From assembly GCF_001999245.1 (NCBI RefSeq), contig NZ_CP019631.1:62001-126000 (forward strand): a DNA stretch of 64,000 nucleotides, in the 5' to 3' direction. Under the pieces are notes generated by a model that saw only the letters and a program-made list of their open reading frames with translations, did not search any database and was not told the DNA's origin. Position numbers and translations under genes: made by a program. Positions 1-9,403 of the stretch are shown here, one piece after another. Each line of letters opens with the position of its first letter. Position 1 is the first letter of the stretch. This stretch comes from Roseibium algicola. Lineage in GTDB: Bacteria > Pseudomonadota > Alphaproteobacteria > Rhizobiales > Stappiaceae.

Positions 1-442
1 CATGCAACATGACGAACACAAGGGAAAACGCCATCACCTTGCAGAGGAACATCGTCTCCCGCGCAGGACGCCCCAGAAGCAGCAGCGGTATGCATACAAA
101 CGAAAAGACGTACTGGATGACGCCAACCGCACCCGTAAGCGGATCGCCGTTCAACAACGATCCCGCAATCAGGCCACTGCAAAGAAGCAATACCGAGAAC
201 AGCCAGAAAGACGTCATGTCCGCGAACGGGCGAAGCGGCACGCGCCTGTTTGCAATCATCACGACGAAAGCGGCGCTGGCAACGAGATCGGACAGCGTGA
301 AGAACACGATGTCGGTTCGAAGATATGTCATTGGCGACAGGAACACCGCGGCGATGACAAGCAGGCGTTCGATTTCCTGGCTCGTCGTGCTCCGGACAGG
401 GGAACCGCTGTGGGAAGAGATCGGTATCGCGTTTGGGGTCAC
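1..442 (-). CDS. Wzy/O-antigen ligase-like membrane protein, N-terminal part
   Basis: A leftward reading frame starts with GTG at 442, inside the stop codon of the flippase gene (GTGA overlap), and stays open to the window edge (147 codons seen). After a polar N-terminus of about 25 residues the product is very hydrophobic, with roughly four membrane segments and a loop reading LIAGSLLNGDPLTGAV. This layout and its place at the end of a polysaccharide operon fit an O-antigen ligase/Wzy-type polymerase. The family call is an inference because the periplasmic catalytic loop lies outside the window. Translational coupling to the flippase fits a Wzx/Wzy-dependent export route. Confidence 0.6.
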   Translation of the reverse strand, partial: MTPNAIPISSHSGSPVRSTTSQEIERLLVIAAVFLSPMTYLRTDIVFFTLSDLVASAAFVVMIANRRVPLRPFADMTSFWLFSVLLLCSGLIAGSLLNGDPLTGAVGVIQYVFSFVCIPLLLLGRPARETMFLCKVMAFSLVFVMLH

Positions 443-1776
443 GCCGGCCTCCTCACGGTGGGCTGTCGGCGCGACCAGTAAAGGACAAACAAGGTGCCTG
501 CCACGAGCGTGCCATTAAACAGAACATGAGCGACCGAAGCCCCGACCGGCCCCAGCATCCCGACCAGTGGTGCGAAACAGGCCAGGAACATGACGCTTCC
601 GAGCAAGGTCACCCACAGAAGCTCGCGGTCGCGCCCCATGCTCAACATTGCCGGGTTGAGCACCATGGTTGCCAGGAGAAGTATGACCGCCAGCAACTGG
701 ACGTTGACCATGTTGGCGGCTTCGTTGAAGCCCGCGCCGAACATGACCGACAAGACGTATGGCATCAGGAAAGCGGCAGGAACCAGCACGACCACGCAAA
801 GGCCAGCGATTGCCAGCAGCACGCCATTGACGAGCTTGTAAAACCCGCGTTCCTCGCCGGAACTCCATTTGCGGGCCAGTTCCGGAAAGATCGCCTGGTT
901 CAGCGGGCGTCCCAGCTTGAGCGCGCTGTCGGCAACCCGGCGGGCTATGTGGAAAAATCCGACGAATTTCTCGTCAACGAGAACTGACAGCAGGATCACG
1001 TCAAGACGCTGGACTGTCTGGCGGATGATGACATTGAAGTTCGAATTCCAAAGAAACCGGAGAATTCCGGGGTTCTCTTCGCGTATGCCCGTGATCGGCA
1101 GTTGCATGAACTTGCCGTAGCCACGCTGATGGACATATCGAAGCGAATAGACGAACGGCAGCAGACTGTTCGCCAGGCCTTCGATCACCGCAACGAGGAC
1201 AAACCCCCAAAGGCCGTAGCCCATCAACCATACGCCGGCCGACAGCACCAGACGCAGCAGGGCGATACCGACATCGACCTTGGCAAGAACATCAAACCGG
1301 TCGAAAATTCTCAGGACCGCGACCGCGGTCGGCTTTAGGTTCAAGAGAAGCGCCAGGGAAAACAAAGCCAGATAGGCCGCACTGTCCTCCGGCCAACCCA
1401 TCATTCGGGCGGTCACCTGAGCGGCAAGGATCGAAACCCCGGCAGCCAGCGTGCTGCCTGCAAGGTTCACGTAAACCGAACCCTTCAGCAACCGCATGAA
1501 CCTGTCGCCGTCATCATCTGACAGAGCGTCGACACCGTATTTGATCACGGCTTGCCAGGGCTCCAGCCGCAGCAGCCGGTCGACAATGCGAACATAAGCC
1601 TGGAAGATCGCAAACAGGCCGAGGCCTGCCGGACCAAGCGACTGGGCCATGATGGCGAGGGTCCCGATGCTGATCACCCCGCTGACCGCCTGGGACGAGA
1701 AGACCCATGAAAAATTGCGCATGAGCCGACCGGCGGTCTGGCTGTCTTCAGCAGAGAGGTTGATCAGGCGGGCCAT
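439..1776 (-). CDS. Polysaccharide flippase (Wzx/MOP family)
   Basis: The 445-residue product has about 12-14 hydrophobic segments and the layout of the oligosaccharidyl-lipid flippases, with a first segment around FSWVFSSQAVSGVISIGTLA and an amphipathic RLDVILLSVLVDEKFVGFF stretch in the middle, typical of the polysaccharide biosynthesis protein family. Its role would be to move lipid-linked repeat units across the inner membrane. It starts at an ATG that overlaps the stop of the pectate-lyase-like gene (ATGA) and overlaps the next gene downstream by four bases. Length is normal for the family. The substrate cannot be read from the sequence. Confidence 0.85.
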   Translation of the reverse strand: MARLINLSAEDSQTAGRLMRNFSWVFSSQAVSGVISIGTLAIMAQSLGPAGLGLFAIFQAYVRIVDRLLRLEPWQAVIKYGVDALSDDDGDRFMRLLKGSVYVNLAGSTLAAGVSILAAQVTARMMGWPEDSAAYLALFSLALLLNLKPTAVAVLRIFDRFDVLAKVDVGIALLRLVLSAGVWLMGYGLWGFVLVAVIEGLANSLLPFVYSLRYVHQRGYGKFMQLPITGIREENPGILRFLWNSNFNVIIRQTVQRLDVILLSVLVDEKFVGFFHIARRVADSALKLGRPLNQAIFPELARKWSSGEERGFYKLVNGVLLAIAGLCVVVLVPAAFLMPYVLSVMFGAGFNEAANMVNVQLLAVILLLATMVLNPAMLSMGRDRELLWVTLLGSVMFLACFAPLVGMLGPVGASVAHVLFNGTLVAGTLFVLYWSRRQPTVRRPA

Positions 1777-3182
1777 CAGTCATCCAGCTCCCGGTCGCCG
1801 GCAAGCTCTGCCAGCCAAAGGTGAATGTACGACTGGTCCGTTCCTGCAACGATCTGCCAGGGATCGTCCGGTTGGCCGGCATCAAGCCCCGTTGTTGACT
1901 GCTCCCAAGTGTCAGGAAACCCGTCGCCGTCACTGTCCACGACCCGTTCTTCCGGTTGGAGGTCCGGCCAGCCGCCGACTTCGGATGGGGAATCGATCAC
2001 CTTGCCTTTGCAATCGCGAACGGTTTCGACAAGTTGCTGGTCGAGCGAGTCCCGATGCCGGCCCGATGGCAGGCGGTCGCCCACTCCCTCAAGCACAAGG
2101 TCGAGCACTTCGCTTGCCTTGACGCGCGGGACGGACAGTGTGCCGGTCACACCCTCGATGATCTCCGCTCCGGGATCGGCATCGACTTGCCGAAAGGGGC
2201 GGTCTTGGTCGCAGCGTCCACGGTCGATTGCGAGAATGTCATCGACCTGAACTTCAAGTCTGTACTGGTCGCTCGCCATGATTGCTTCAACTGCTGCGGG
2301 CCGTCTGTCGACGGTGCTCGGGCCGGTCAGCGCAACATTGCCGGCATAGACGATAAACGCGTTGCCGTAGTAGTTTCGAAACTCTCCGAATTGACTGATC
2401 GGATTGTAGAATACGCTGTTCACGACCTCGACCGGCCCGTCATCATGGCCGTATATATCGGGATTTCGGTCCCGATTGTGAGCGAAGAGGTTTCGCCAGA
2501 GGCTCACGCGTCCGCAATCGAAATCACGGCCGTCTCCAGAGCAGATCAAGGCCCCCTTGGAGTGGCGTCCTTTCGGGTGGTTGGCATGATCCAGAGCCCA
2601 GGCGGAAATGCTGTTGGCGACCGTAATGTCGCTGGACCGTTCGCGGGAAACGTGGATGCCGAGGTTCTCGTCGGTCGAAAACATCAGGGACAGATGATCA
2701 AGATAAACGCGCGTCGCGTTTTCAAGCGTCACCGCATCGACCGACGACGAAGGTTGTTCGCTCGGTCCCGGGCGTACCTTGAGAAACCTGACGACGACAT
2801 CGCTGGCATTCTTGATGATGACGGGTGTGGCGCGGGACTTGCCCAGTCTGATCTGGATTCCCTGCCCAGGTGCCGTCTGACCTGCGACGTAGAGGTTTGA
2901 GCGAAAAAAGAGGGGGGTGTCGAGCGTGATCGTTCCGCTCACCTGAAAGACGCAGATCCGAGGCATTTCGCCTTTTTCGACACAGGCTCGCAGAGAGCCG
3001 GCGCCAGCATCTGCCAGCGTTGTGACGGGGATGACCTCCCCTCCGGTCCAGCCGGTTGCAGATGCTCCGAACCCGACCGCTCCCGGAAAGGCTCGAGGCG
3101 CGGCCTCGGCCGCCAGCGTTTGCGACATCAAGAGGCCGAGGACGATAAGGACTGCAGCCTGTGTTCTGTTCCTAGCCATCAT
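1776..3182 (-). CDS. Secreted pectate lyase-like (right-handed beta-helix) protein
   Basis: The 468-residue protein begins with a signal peptide (about residues 1-28, ending LAAEAAP) followed by FPGAVGFGASATGWTGG, the usual opening of PL1-type pectate lyases and related beta-helix proteins. The middle has stacked beta-helix turns and the segments VYLDHLSLMFSTDENL and SISAWALDHANHP. The C-terminal part has an acidic DSDGDGFPDTWE motif like a type 3/dockerin-style calcium repeat. Lyases inside exopolysaccharide operons commonly trim or release the polymer; that role is inferred here. The start overlaps the end of the upstream chain-length gene by 11 bases. Confidence 0.8.
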   Translation of the reverse strand: MMARNRTQAAVLIVLGLLMSQTLAAEAAPRAFPGAVGFGASATGWTGGEVIPVTTLADAGAGSLRACVEKGEMPRICVFQVSGTITLDTPLFFRSNLYVAGQTAPGQGIQIRLGKSRATPVIIKNASDVVVRFLKVRPGPSEQPSSSVDAVTLENATRVYLDHLSLMFSTDENLGIHVSRERSSDITVANSISAWALDHANHPKGRHSKGALICSGDGRDFDCGRVSLWRNLFAHNRDRNPDIYGHDDGPVEVVNSVFYNPISQFGEFRNYYGNAFIVYAGNVALTGPSTVDRRPAAVEAIMASDQYRLEVQVDDILAIDRGRCDQDRPFRQVDADPGAEIIEGVTGTLSVPRVKASEVLDLVLEGVGDRLPSGRHRDSLDQQLVETVRDCKGKVIDSPSEVGGWPDLQPEERVVDSDGDGFPDTWEQSTTGLDAGQPDDPWQIVAGTDQSYIHLWLAELAGDRELDD

Positions 3183-4989
3183 TCACCACGATCCCGACGT
3201 TTGAGGCGTTGTTCAGTTCGAGTTGCTGAGCGGCTTTCGAAAGGTCTTCGAACCGTGTCTTCTTCATGCGCGCGACCAGCAGCACTGCCTGCGCGACACT
3301 GCCGAGGCGGCATGACGCGTCGTCGCTCAGTACCGGTGGGCAATCGACCACAATTAACGAGTACTTGCGGCGCAGAACGCTGAGTGACGCTTCGACACTG
3401 GACATGTTGTTGAACCGCACTGGTACGGGCCCCGATGCAGGGGCGACTATCGACAGATGCGGATGGCCGGGCAGATGCCACGCGGCTGCATCGATCCGCA
3501 AAGGGTTGCTCAGAAGATCGAGAAATCCGTTCGCAGTGCGTTTGCGCGAGAGGGTCGAGATCAAGTCCCTCGGCGAAGGATCAAGATCGACCAGCAGAAC
3601 ATCTTCACCTCCCGCGGCCGCATATGCGGCAAGTGCGAAACTGAGTGTACTCCGGCCCTCCCGGCTCCCCGGTGACGTGATCAGAACCATTGCACCGGTC
3701 CCATTCTCGGTCCTGTTGTCCGCCCTGGTGTTTGTTCGTACGGCGGTGTGCAGGGGTGCGATCTTGTGCAGCGCCCGCCGCAAGTTCCCGCTCCTGGTCG
3801 TCCATGCCATACGGTTTACGAATTTCCGTGATAGGGGAGGCAATTGTCCCAGAACCGGTGTGCGGAACGCGGTTATCTGCTGCGGCCACCGCAGACGTCC
3901 GCGAAGGTTTTCCCGCAAGAGCGCCAGAAGGAAACCGAAAGTGAGCCCGCTGATCAGCGCGCCCACCATTTCGGTTTTGGGAGAAGGCGAAACAGGTCTG
4001 GTCGTTGGGATAGCGATCGACACTTGCCGCGCGACCGGGGTCAGTAGCGCTTCCTGCAATGCGAGTGCTTCAAGTTGATCGAACAGAAGATCATCCTGTC
4101 TTCGCATCGATTCCAGTCTCCGTTCGAAGCCGGTTTTCTCAACTTCGGCCGCCGAACGTGCGTCGAGTTTTGCCAGCGTCGCATCCAGGTCGGCCTTGAG
4201 TTCTGCAGACTCTTGCAAGGGTACTCCGCGTTCTTCTGCCAGCGCCAATTGCGCCTGCAGGCGGCGAAGATTGTTGGTCAGGGTTTCCGTCTCGGTCAGA
4301 TCGTCGAGATTGTTGGTTCTGGTGAATTCCAGAAGATTGGCTTCCGCATCTTTCAACGTCTCTTGCAGCGCGGATTGGCGCGACAAGATCGACATCTTGG
4401 TTCGTTCGACATCGGCGCGCTGTATCTCAAGCGTGTAGTCGACATAGTTCCGGGCGACAGCATTCGCGATGTCTGCTGCCAATTGAGGGCTGGCGTCCGT
4501 GGCGAGGATGTCCAGGGCGAAGGTCGTGGGATGCCAGATGATCTGATAGCTCTCCAGAATACGATCGACCGTGCTTTCCCTTCCGGACAAGGCGCTCTGA
4601 CCCGTCCCGGAAATCTCATCAGGTACGACCTCCTCCGCTACCCTTGCTGCGAATTCCCGTGACTTCATGACTTCGATTTCGGTGGCCAGTTGAAGCATCG
4701 ACAAGGTTCTGGCCCGCAACCGGGCACCGAATGGATCGAGACGCAGGACCGCGTCATCAAGCACCAGCGTGGCCTGCGCACTGTAAGTCGGCACAACGGT
4801 GGTGAGCCGGAACCACATCAGGGCGCCCGAAGCCAGTATGCACAGGACGATCAGAACCGCATTTCTGAAGATCAGAGTCAGAATCTGGATATTCTCTGGT
4901 CTGAAATCGGCAGCACCTTCGGCATGGCGATCACGTTTTGACACCTGATCAGCCACCTTGCCGGCGGTTTGAGAGCTGGTGTTGATCAA
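3172..4989 (-). CDS. Wzz/ExoP-like chain-length protein with degenerate ATPase domain
   Basis: The 605-residue product has the Wzc/ExoP layout: a membrane segment at about 41-60, a Wzz domain with long coiled-coil (about 190-310), a proline-rich second membrane segment (about 330-358) and a CpsD-like cytoplasmic domain. The P-loop reads GSREGRST (441-448), so the expected lysine is arginine (R446). Walker A' (VLLVDLD, 464-470) and Walker B (LIVVDCPPVL) are present. The C-terminus ends VGIVVNDG with no tyrosine cluster. It may be a non-kinase polysaccharide co-polymerase that partners with the complete BY-kinase encoded 250 bp upstream; that partnership is inferred. Confidence 0.85.
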   Translation of the reverse strand: MINTSSQTAGKVADQVSKRDRHAEGAADFRPENIQILTLIFRNAVLIVLCILASGALMWFRLTTVVPTYSAQATLVLDDAVLRLDPFGARLRARTLSMLQLATEIEVMKSREFAARVAEEVVPDEISGTGQSALSGRESTVDRILESYQIIWHPTTFALDILATDASPQLAADIANAVARNYVDYTLEIQRADVERTKMSILSRQSALQETLKDAEANLLEFTRTNNLDDLTETETLTNNLRRLQAQLALAEERGVPLQESAELKADLDATLAKLDARSAAEVEKTGFERRLESMRRQDDLLFDQLEALALQEALLTPVARQVSIAIPTTRPVSPSPKTEMVGALISGLTFGFLLALLRENLRGRLRWPQQITAFRTPVLGQLPPLSRKFVNRMAWTTRSGNLRRALHKIAPLHTAVRTNTRADNRTENGTGAMVLITSPGSREGRSTLSFALAAYAAAGGEDVLLVDLDPSPRDLISTLSRKRTANGFLDLLSNPLRIDAAAWHLPGHPHLSIVAPASGPVPVRFNNMSSVEASLSVLRRKYSLIVVDCPPVLSDDASCRLGSVAQAVLLVARMKKTRFEDLSKAAQQLELNNASNVGIVVNDG

Positions 4990-5239
4990 AAACAGGGATC
5001 GTCTCCTTCATTGTGTCGCGCGTGTGCGCCGAACCATGCGATCGCTTGAAATTGCGGAACACCAGATCAGAACTTGAGCGGCGCCGCGGCACTTGATGCA
5101 ATTTTCAATAAGCTGCGCGTGAAACACTGGTGCGCAGCGAAATGTCGAAAAACTCCAGATAAAACAGCATGTCAGACACGGCTTGTTTTGGGTGAATCGT
5201 GTCGACTGAAAGGGTCGCGCCACCGCAACGGAAGCTGTT

Positions 5240-7150
5240 TCAACTTGGCGGTTTGTAGATGTAGCCGTTGTTATAGGCGTAGTATCCTCCTGCCCGGTGA
5301 GCTCCGTAGTCGCGAAGCGAATATCGCCGCATGTCAATGTCGTTCAACACCACGCCAGCGAGTGGGATCTGATTGAACCGCAAGGCTTCTGCCGCCGTTC
5401 CAAGCGCATCTTCCGACGTGCGTCCCCAGCGGGCGATGAGGATCACGAAGTCCGCAAGCGACGCCAAGCGGTTTGCTTCGTCGGCTGCCAAAACGGGGGC
5501 CGTATCAATCAGGATGACGTCATAGGACGCGCGCAATTTTCTCAAAATCGCCTTGCCACGAGGCGTATTGAACACGCGCCTCGGAATGATGGAATCCTGA
5601 GCGAACGACAGGAGATTGATCTGTCCGAAACGGGTGCAAGGCACTATCTGCGCGTCGAAGACGTTCTGATCCTCCCAGATTTCCTGAGGCGTTTCCTTTG
5701 GAATTTCGCAACCTGACATGCGTGTCAGGCCATGCCGGTGGATGTCGAGGTCGATCAACAGCACCCGGTGTCCTTCCTGGGCGGCAGAAACCGCGAGTGA
5801 GAACGTCAGGGTCGTCTTGCCTTCGTTGGCAAGTGCCGACGTCACGGCCATGACCATGCTGTCCTTTTTCCGGATCTGGTTGGAAAGCAGTGTGAGCAAG
5901 CTCCGCAACGCCAGCTGGTACGGTGAATTCTCCTGCCTGGAGGTTCTGCTCAGAAAGAGTTCCTGCTTGTCCCTCTTCCGCCAGTACCGGATTCGCGGAA
6001 CGTAGCCGATGGTTCGCAGGCCCAGGTACTGCATCGTCTGGGTACCGGTCCAGACCCGGCGGTCGAACAATTCGCGCAACAGCACCAAGGCCAGACCAAC
6101 AATCAAACCGCCGGCAATCCCAAGCGCAAAAATGACGGGACGGTTGGGTGTCGCCGGTTTCAGCGGAGCGGAAGCCACGGTCACCTGCCGGGCATCGGGC
6201 TGAAGAAAGTCGATCTGTGTTTCCAGTGCGTTACGCCGGTCTACAAGTGCCTGGTACCTGGCAAGATCCGCATCCAGCGACCTCTGCAGTTTGGACTGTG
6301 TCAGTTCGGCGCGTGTTCGCTCCTCAAGCTTCGTTTCCACCTCGGCAAGGCGCTGTTTGCTTTCATTGATCCGGATGGAAGACGCATTCTGGTCGCGCGC
6401 CAGATTGAGGATAGACGTCAATCTGTTCAGCTCTGCCCTCAACTCGTCGCCGAGGCTGGTGTCGTCCAGTTCGTTTTCGCGAATGAGTTCCGCCAGACGC
6501 GCTTCCATCTCGCTCAGGCGACCGCCGAGTAACGTTATCCGGTCCCACAATTCTGAGATTGAATACTGTACGGCTTTCTTCTTGTCCCGAAGAGAGTCAT
6601 CGATGTAGGTGCTTGAGAGTGTATTGGCCAGTTGCGCAGCCATGACGGCATCGGGATGCCGCACACGAATATCGAGCGCCAGGCTCTCGCCTCGCCGCTC
6701 AACCGTGTAGCTGTTGAGCATGCGTACCAGGACCGCTTCGAATTGCTGTTCATCGGTGGGAACCGGCGTTTCGGTCGCCGAAAGGTACGGATTGAAATAG
6801 GTGTCTGAGATCAGGTTCAGTTCGCTGGCGACCTTGCGGGCGAATTCGACTGAGCGCAGAAAATCGATCTCGGTCTCGATGTGGATAAGCGACGTGTCGG
6901 AATTCTCGATTGTCGTCTCTGTCGGATTAATTCTCGTTTCGACCTTCGCCAGAATGATGGTCGACCGTGCGGCATATTTTGGCTGAATGACCTGAAGAGC
7001 AAGATAGGCGGCCCCCAGACCCAGCAACATGGCCAAGGTCAGCCAGATCCAGTTCCTTCGCAACACCTTGAAAATGGCAAAGAAACCGAACTGTATCGGA
7101 CGTTCAGCGAATGCATATTGCTCCTGCTGCGAGTCAACAATACTGCTCAT
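5240..7150 (-). CDS. Wzc/ExoP-type tyrosine autokinase (BY-kinase)
   Basis: The 636-residue protein has two membrane segments (about 35-54 and 340-360) flanking a Wzz periplasmic domain with coiled-coil, then a BY-kinase domain with Walker A ALANEGKTTL, Walker A' VLLIDLDIHRHG and Walker B VILIDTAPV. The last 30 residues hold seven tyrosines (RRYSLRDYGAHRAGGYYAYN and GYIYKPPS), the autophosphorylation cluster of this family. It would control polymer length by cycles of phosphorylation and oligomerisation at the inner membrane. The start has a GGGGGA ribosome-binding site. A 250-bp spacer separates it from its paralogue downstream. Confidence 0.92.
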   Translation of the reverse strand: MSSIVDSQQEQYAFAERPIQFGFFAIFKVLRRNWIWLTLAMLLGLGAAYLALQVIQPKYAARSTIILAKVETRINPTETTIENSDTSLIHIETEIDFLRSVEFARKVASELNLISDTYFNPYLSATETPVPTDEQQFEAVLVRMLNSYTVERRGESLALDIRVRHPDAVMAAQLANTLSSTYIDDSLRDKKKAVQYSISELWDRITLLGGRLSEMEARLAELIRENELDDTSLGDELRAELNRLTSILNLARDQNASSIRINESKQRLAEVETKLEERTRAELTQSKLQRSLDADLARYQALVDRRNALETQIDFLQPDARQVTVASAPLKPATPNRPVIFALGIAGGLIVGLALVLLRELFDRRVWTGTQTMQYLGLRTIGYVPRIRYWRKRDKQELFLSRTSRQENSPYQLALRSLLTLLSNQIRKKDSMVMAVTSALANEGKTTLTFSLAVSAAQEGHRVLLIDLDIHRHGLTRMSGCEIPKETPQEIWEDQNVFDAQIVPCTRFGQINLLSFAQDSIIPRRVFNTPRGKAILRKLRASYDVILIDTAPVLAADEANRLASLADFVILIARWGRTSEDALGTAAEALRFNQIPLAGVVLNDIDMRRYSLRDYGAHRAGGYYAYNNGYIYKPPS

Positions 7151-7282
7151 GAAGATCCCCCAAATGCCGACGAATTCCGCCGGATTGTCCTGGTATTGAA
7201 GTCGATTTTGCTGGGCGCTCCGATATCGGTCCGCGCCAGGTCCGTTGCCACGGACATCGCGGCACTTGCAGAGCTGAAAGGC

Positions 7283-8410
7283 TCACGCATTCGCATGTGA
7301 ATAGCCCTCCCCTGCCGGTTTACCGCGGTTGAATGCTTCCTTCCGGGCTGCATCGGAAATCGTCCGGTCCCAGAGGGCTAGAATGGTCTCAGGTGCCAGT
7401 TTTTGCTGAAGGCGGACATTCGCATCCGCCATTGCGGCCCTCAGGGTCGGGTTGGACATCAGACGACCTATCGCGTCGGCCAGTGCCCCGACATTGCCGT
7501 CCTGAACCAGAAGTCCGTTCACGCCATCGAAGACCAGTTCCCTTGGGCCGTAGGCGCAGTCGAACGCCACGACGGGAAGCCCGCTGACGACAGCTTCGGC
7601 GACAACGTTCGGAAACCCTTCGAAACGGGACGAAAGAACCAGAATGTCGGAAGTCCGGATCCATTCTCCGTGCCTGGCACTCTTGCCCGGCAGGGAAACA
7701 ATATCCTGAAGACCAAGACGGTCACGCTGCGCTTCCAGGGAAGCACGGGCGGTGCCTTCTCCATAGATCGTCAGTCTTGCATCCGGCTGTTTTTCGCGCA
7801 CCAGAGACATGGCGTCGATGAGCAGATCAAAGCCTTTCTGGTGATCCAGTCGTCCAACGGCAACGAGCCTCTTTCCGCCGGGTGAAGGGGCCACACCGTC
7901 GATCGGCGCACACGGGTTCGGGATCACCTGGGCACAGGGTTGTACTCGCGCCGGCAGGTCCTGCCGTGCCCGCTCGGTCTGCATGACCATCGCGGCGGCC
8001 CTGGGCATCAGCGCATTCTGGGCACGGCGCCAGATCGGATGTGCCTTTTGTGCCAGCGGATTGTTGCGCTCGGACGCGATCACAGGCACCGACGAACCGG
8101 TGGCCAGAAGGGTCAGAACGTTGACCTTGGTCAGGAACGAGAGGCATACATTCGGCGATAGAGCCCGCACCAGCTTGCGGATACTGGCAAGCCGGCGCAA
8201 CGGCAGGGGAAGCAGCCCTCTGCCGTTGTCCCGGTCGAGAACGTGCAGGACGACGTTGTCCGGATAGTCGAAATACGATCCTGCTTCGGGGCAGGTCATT
8301 GCTGCGACGTGCACTTCATCGCCAAGCTCAGCACGATGTGCCGCCAGCATGGCAACGATCTTTTCCGTGCCGCCTGCGCCAAAACTAGCCTGAACGAAGA
8401 GCACTTTCAT
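7283..8410 (-). CDS. Glycosyltransferase family 4
   Basis: The 375-residue product has a GT-B fold signature: an N-terminal glycine-rich acceptor loop (FGAGGTEKIVAML), the start of the donor domain at VAVGRLDHQKGFDLLIDAM, and an EX7E motif in SSRFEGFPNVVAEAVVSGLP. The family retains sugar configuration when it adds a nucleotide-activated sugar to a lipid-linked chain at the cytoplasmic membrane face. It starts just after the stop of the GT2 gene, with GGAGG about 13 bases ahead. Donor and acceptor are unknown. Confidence 0.88.
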   Translation of the reverse strand: MKVLFVQASFGAGGTEKIVAMLAAHRAELGDEVHVAAMTCPEAGSYFDYPDNVVLHVLDRDNGRGLLPLPLRRLASIRKLVRALSPNVCLSFLTKVNVLTLLATGSSVPVIASERNNPLAQKAHPIWRRAQNALMPRAAAMVMQTERARQDLPARVQPCAQVIPNPCAPIDGVAPSPGGKRLVAVGRLDHQKGFDLLIDAMSLVREKQPDARLTIYGEGTARASLEAQRDRLGLQDIVSLPGKSARHGEWIRTSDILVLSSRFEGFPNVVAEAVVSGLPVVAFDCAYGPRELVFDGVNGLLVQDGNVGALADAIGRLMSNPTLRAAMADANVRLQQKLAPETILALWDRTISDAARKEAFNRGKPAGEGYSHANA

Positions 8411-8413
8411 GGT

Positions 8414-9403
8414 TTATTCCGCAGCCTCCACCATGGTGCGTCGACCCTTCGGAACCGCATCATTCCGTTGTCCGTTGCCATTCAGTTCGATTTCAACCAG
8501 TGGCCGGTTCAGGTTCTTCGACTGCAGGAATATCCGTCCGACATATTCACCCAGAATGCCGAGAAACATCGCGTTCACAGTCATCGAAAGCAGGATCAGT
8601 GTCGTGGTCGTCGCAAAACCGGCGGGCCACTCCTGGCCGAAGACCAGTTTGCCGATGAGGTAACCAGAAAGCAGCAGGAAGGCGCAGAGGCCGCCCAGAA
8701 GGCTGATCAGGGAAGCCAGCCGCAATGGCACAAGCGAATGGTTGATCAGGCCATCGACCGCGAGGGAAATCATCGCACGGAGCGGGAACTTGGAATCTCC
8801 AGCCACGCGAGCGTTTCGGTCGTACTCAAAACCGGTCTGGTTGAAACCCATGCCGCTGATCAGACCGCGGACATAGGGCGAGCGGTCTTCCACGCGGCGC
8901 AGCTCATCGAGAATGCGCCGGTCGGTCAGCCGGAATTCGCCTGCGTTCCGGGGAAGGTCGTCCTCGCTGATCGCGTCGATCAGTGCATAGAAGGTTCTGC
9001 GCAGCCACGCGACGACCGGACCGTCCGGCAGGCTCCGCCGGATTCCGTAGACGACGTGGTAGCCCTTGCGCCAGGTATCGAGCATTTGCGGGATCAGTTC
9101 GGGCGGATCCTGGAGGTCGCAATCAAGCTGTATGGCGCAGGCGCCCTCGGCAGCCCTGTAGGCGGTCAGCACCGAAGCCTGGTATCCGACATTCCGAGAG
9201 AACCGTATCACGCGAACCCTTGGGTCCTCGGCAGCGATTTCCGTGAGAATGGAGAAAGTCTCATCACTGGAATGATTGTCGGTGAAGATGAGTTCCGGCT
9301 CATAGTCGGGAAGCTGCTCGAACACGTCCATGACACGTTTGTAGGTGTTGCGAACGTTGTCTTCTTCATTCAGTGCCGGGATCAGGATCGAGACGAGAGT
9401 CAT
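8414..9403 (-). CDS. Glycosyltransferase family 2, ArnC/GtrB-like
   Basis: From the ATG at 9403 the product is 329 residues. It has a GT-A core with SILIPALNEEDNV, FTDNHSSDET and the DCDLQDPPELI metal-binding region, then two C-terminal membrane helices (around ISLLGGLCAFLLLSGYLIG and ILLSMTVNAMFLGILGEYVG). This layout is that of polyprenyl-phosphate sugar transferases such as GtrB, ArnC and DPM1. The start is fixed by the ATGA overlap with the SDR gene, although the frame is open for another 32 codons upstream. It could load a sugar onto undecaprenyl phosphate for the GtrA/GT39-like genes of the same operon (inference). Confidence 0.88.
   Translation of the reverse strand: MTLVSILIPALNEEDNVRNTYKRVMDVFEQLPDYEPELIFTDNHSSDETFSILTEIAAEDPRVRVIRFSRNVGYQASVLTAYRAAEGACAIQLDCDLQDPPELIPQMLDTWRKGYHVVYGIRRSLPDGPVVAWLRRTFYALIDAISEDDLPRNAGEFRLTDRRILDELRRVEDRSPYVRGLISGMGFNQTGFEYDRNARVAGDSKFPLRAMISLAVDGLINHSLVPLRLASLISLLGGLCAFLLLSGYLIGKLVFGQEWPAGFATTTTLILLSMTVNAMFLGILGEYVGRIFLQSKNLNRPLVEIELNGNGQRNDAVPKGRRTMVEAAE

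Noticed and set aside
1956..2900. Long plus-strand open frame inside the pectate-lyase-like gene
   Set aside because: It is antisense to a gene with signal peptide and clear family motifs, and its translation has no domain.
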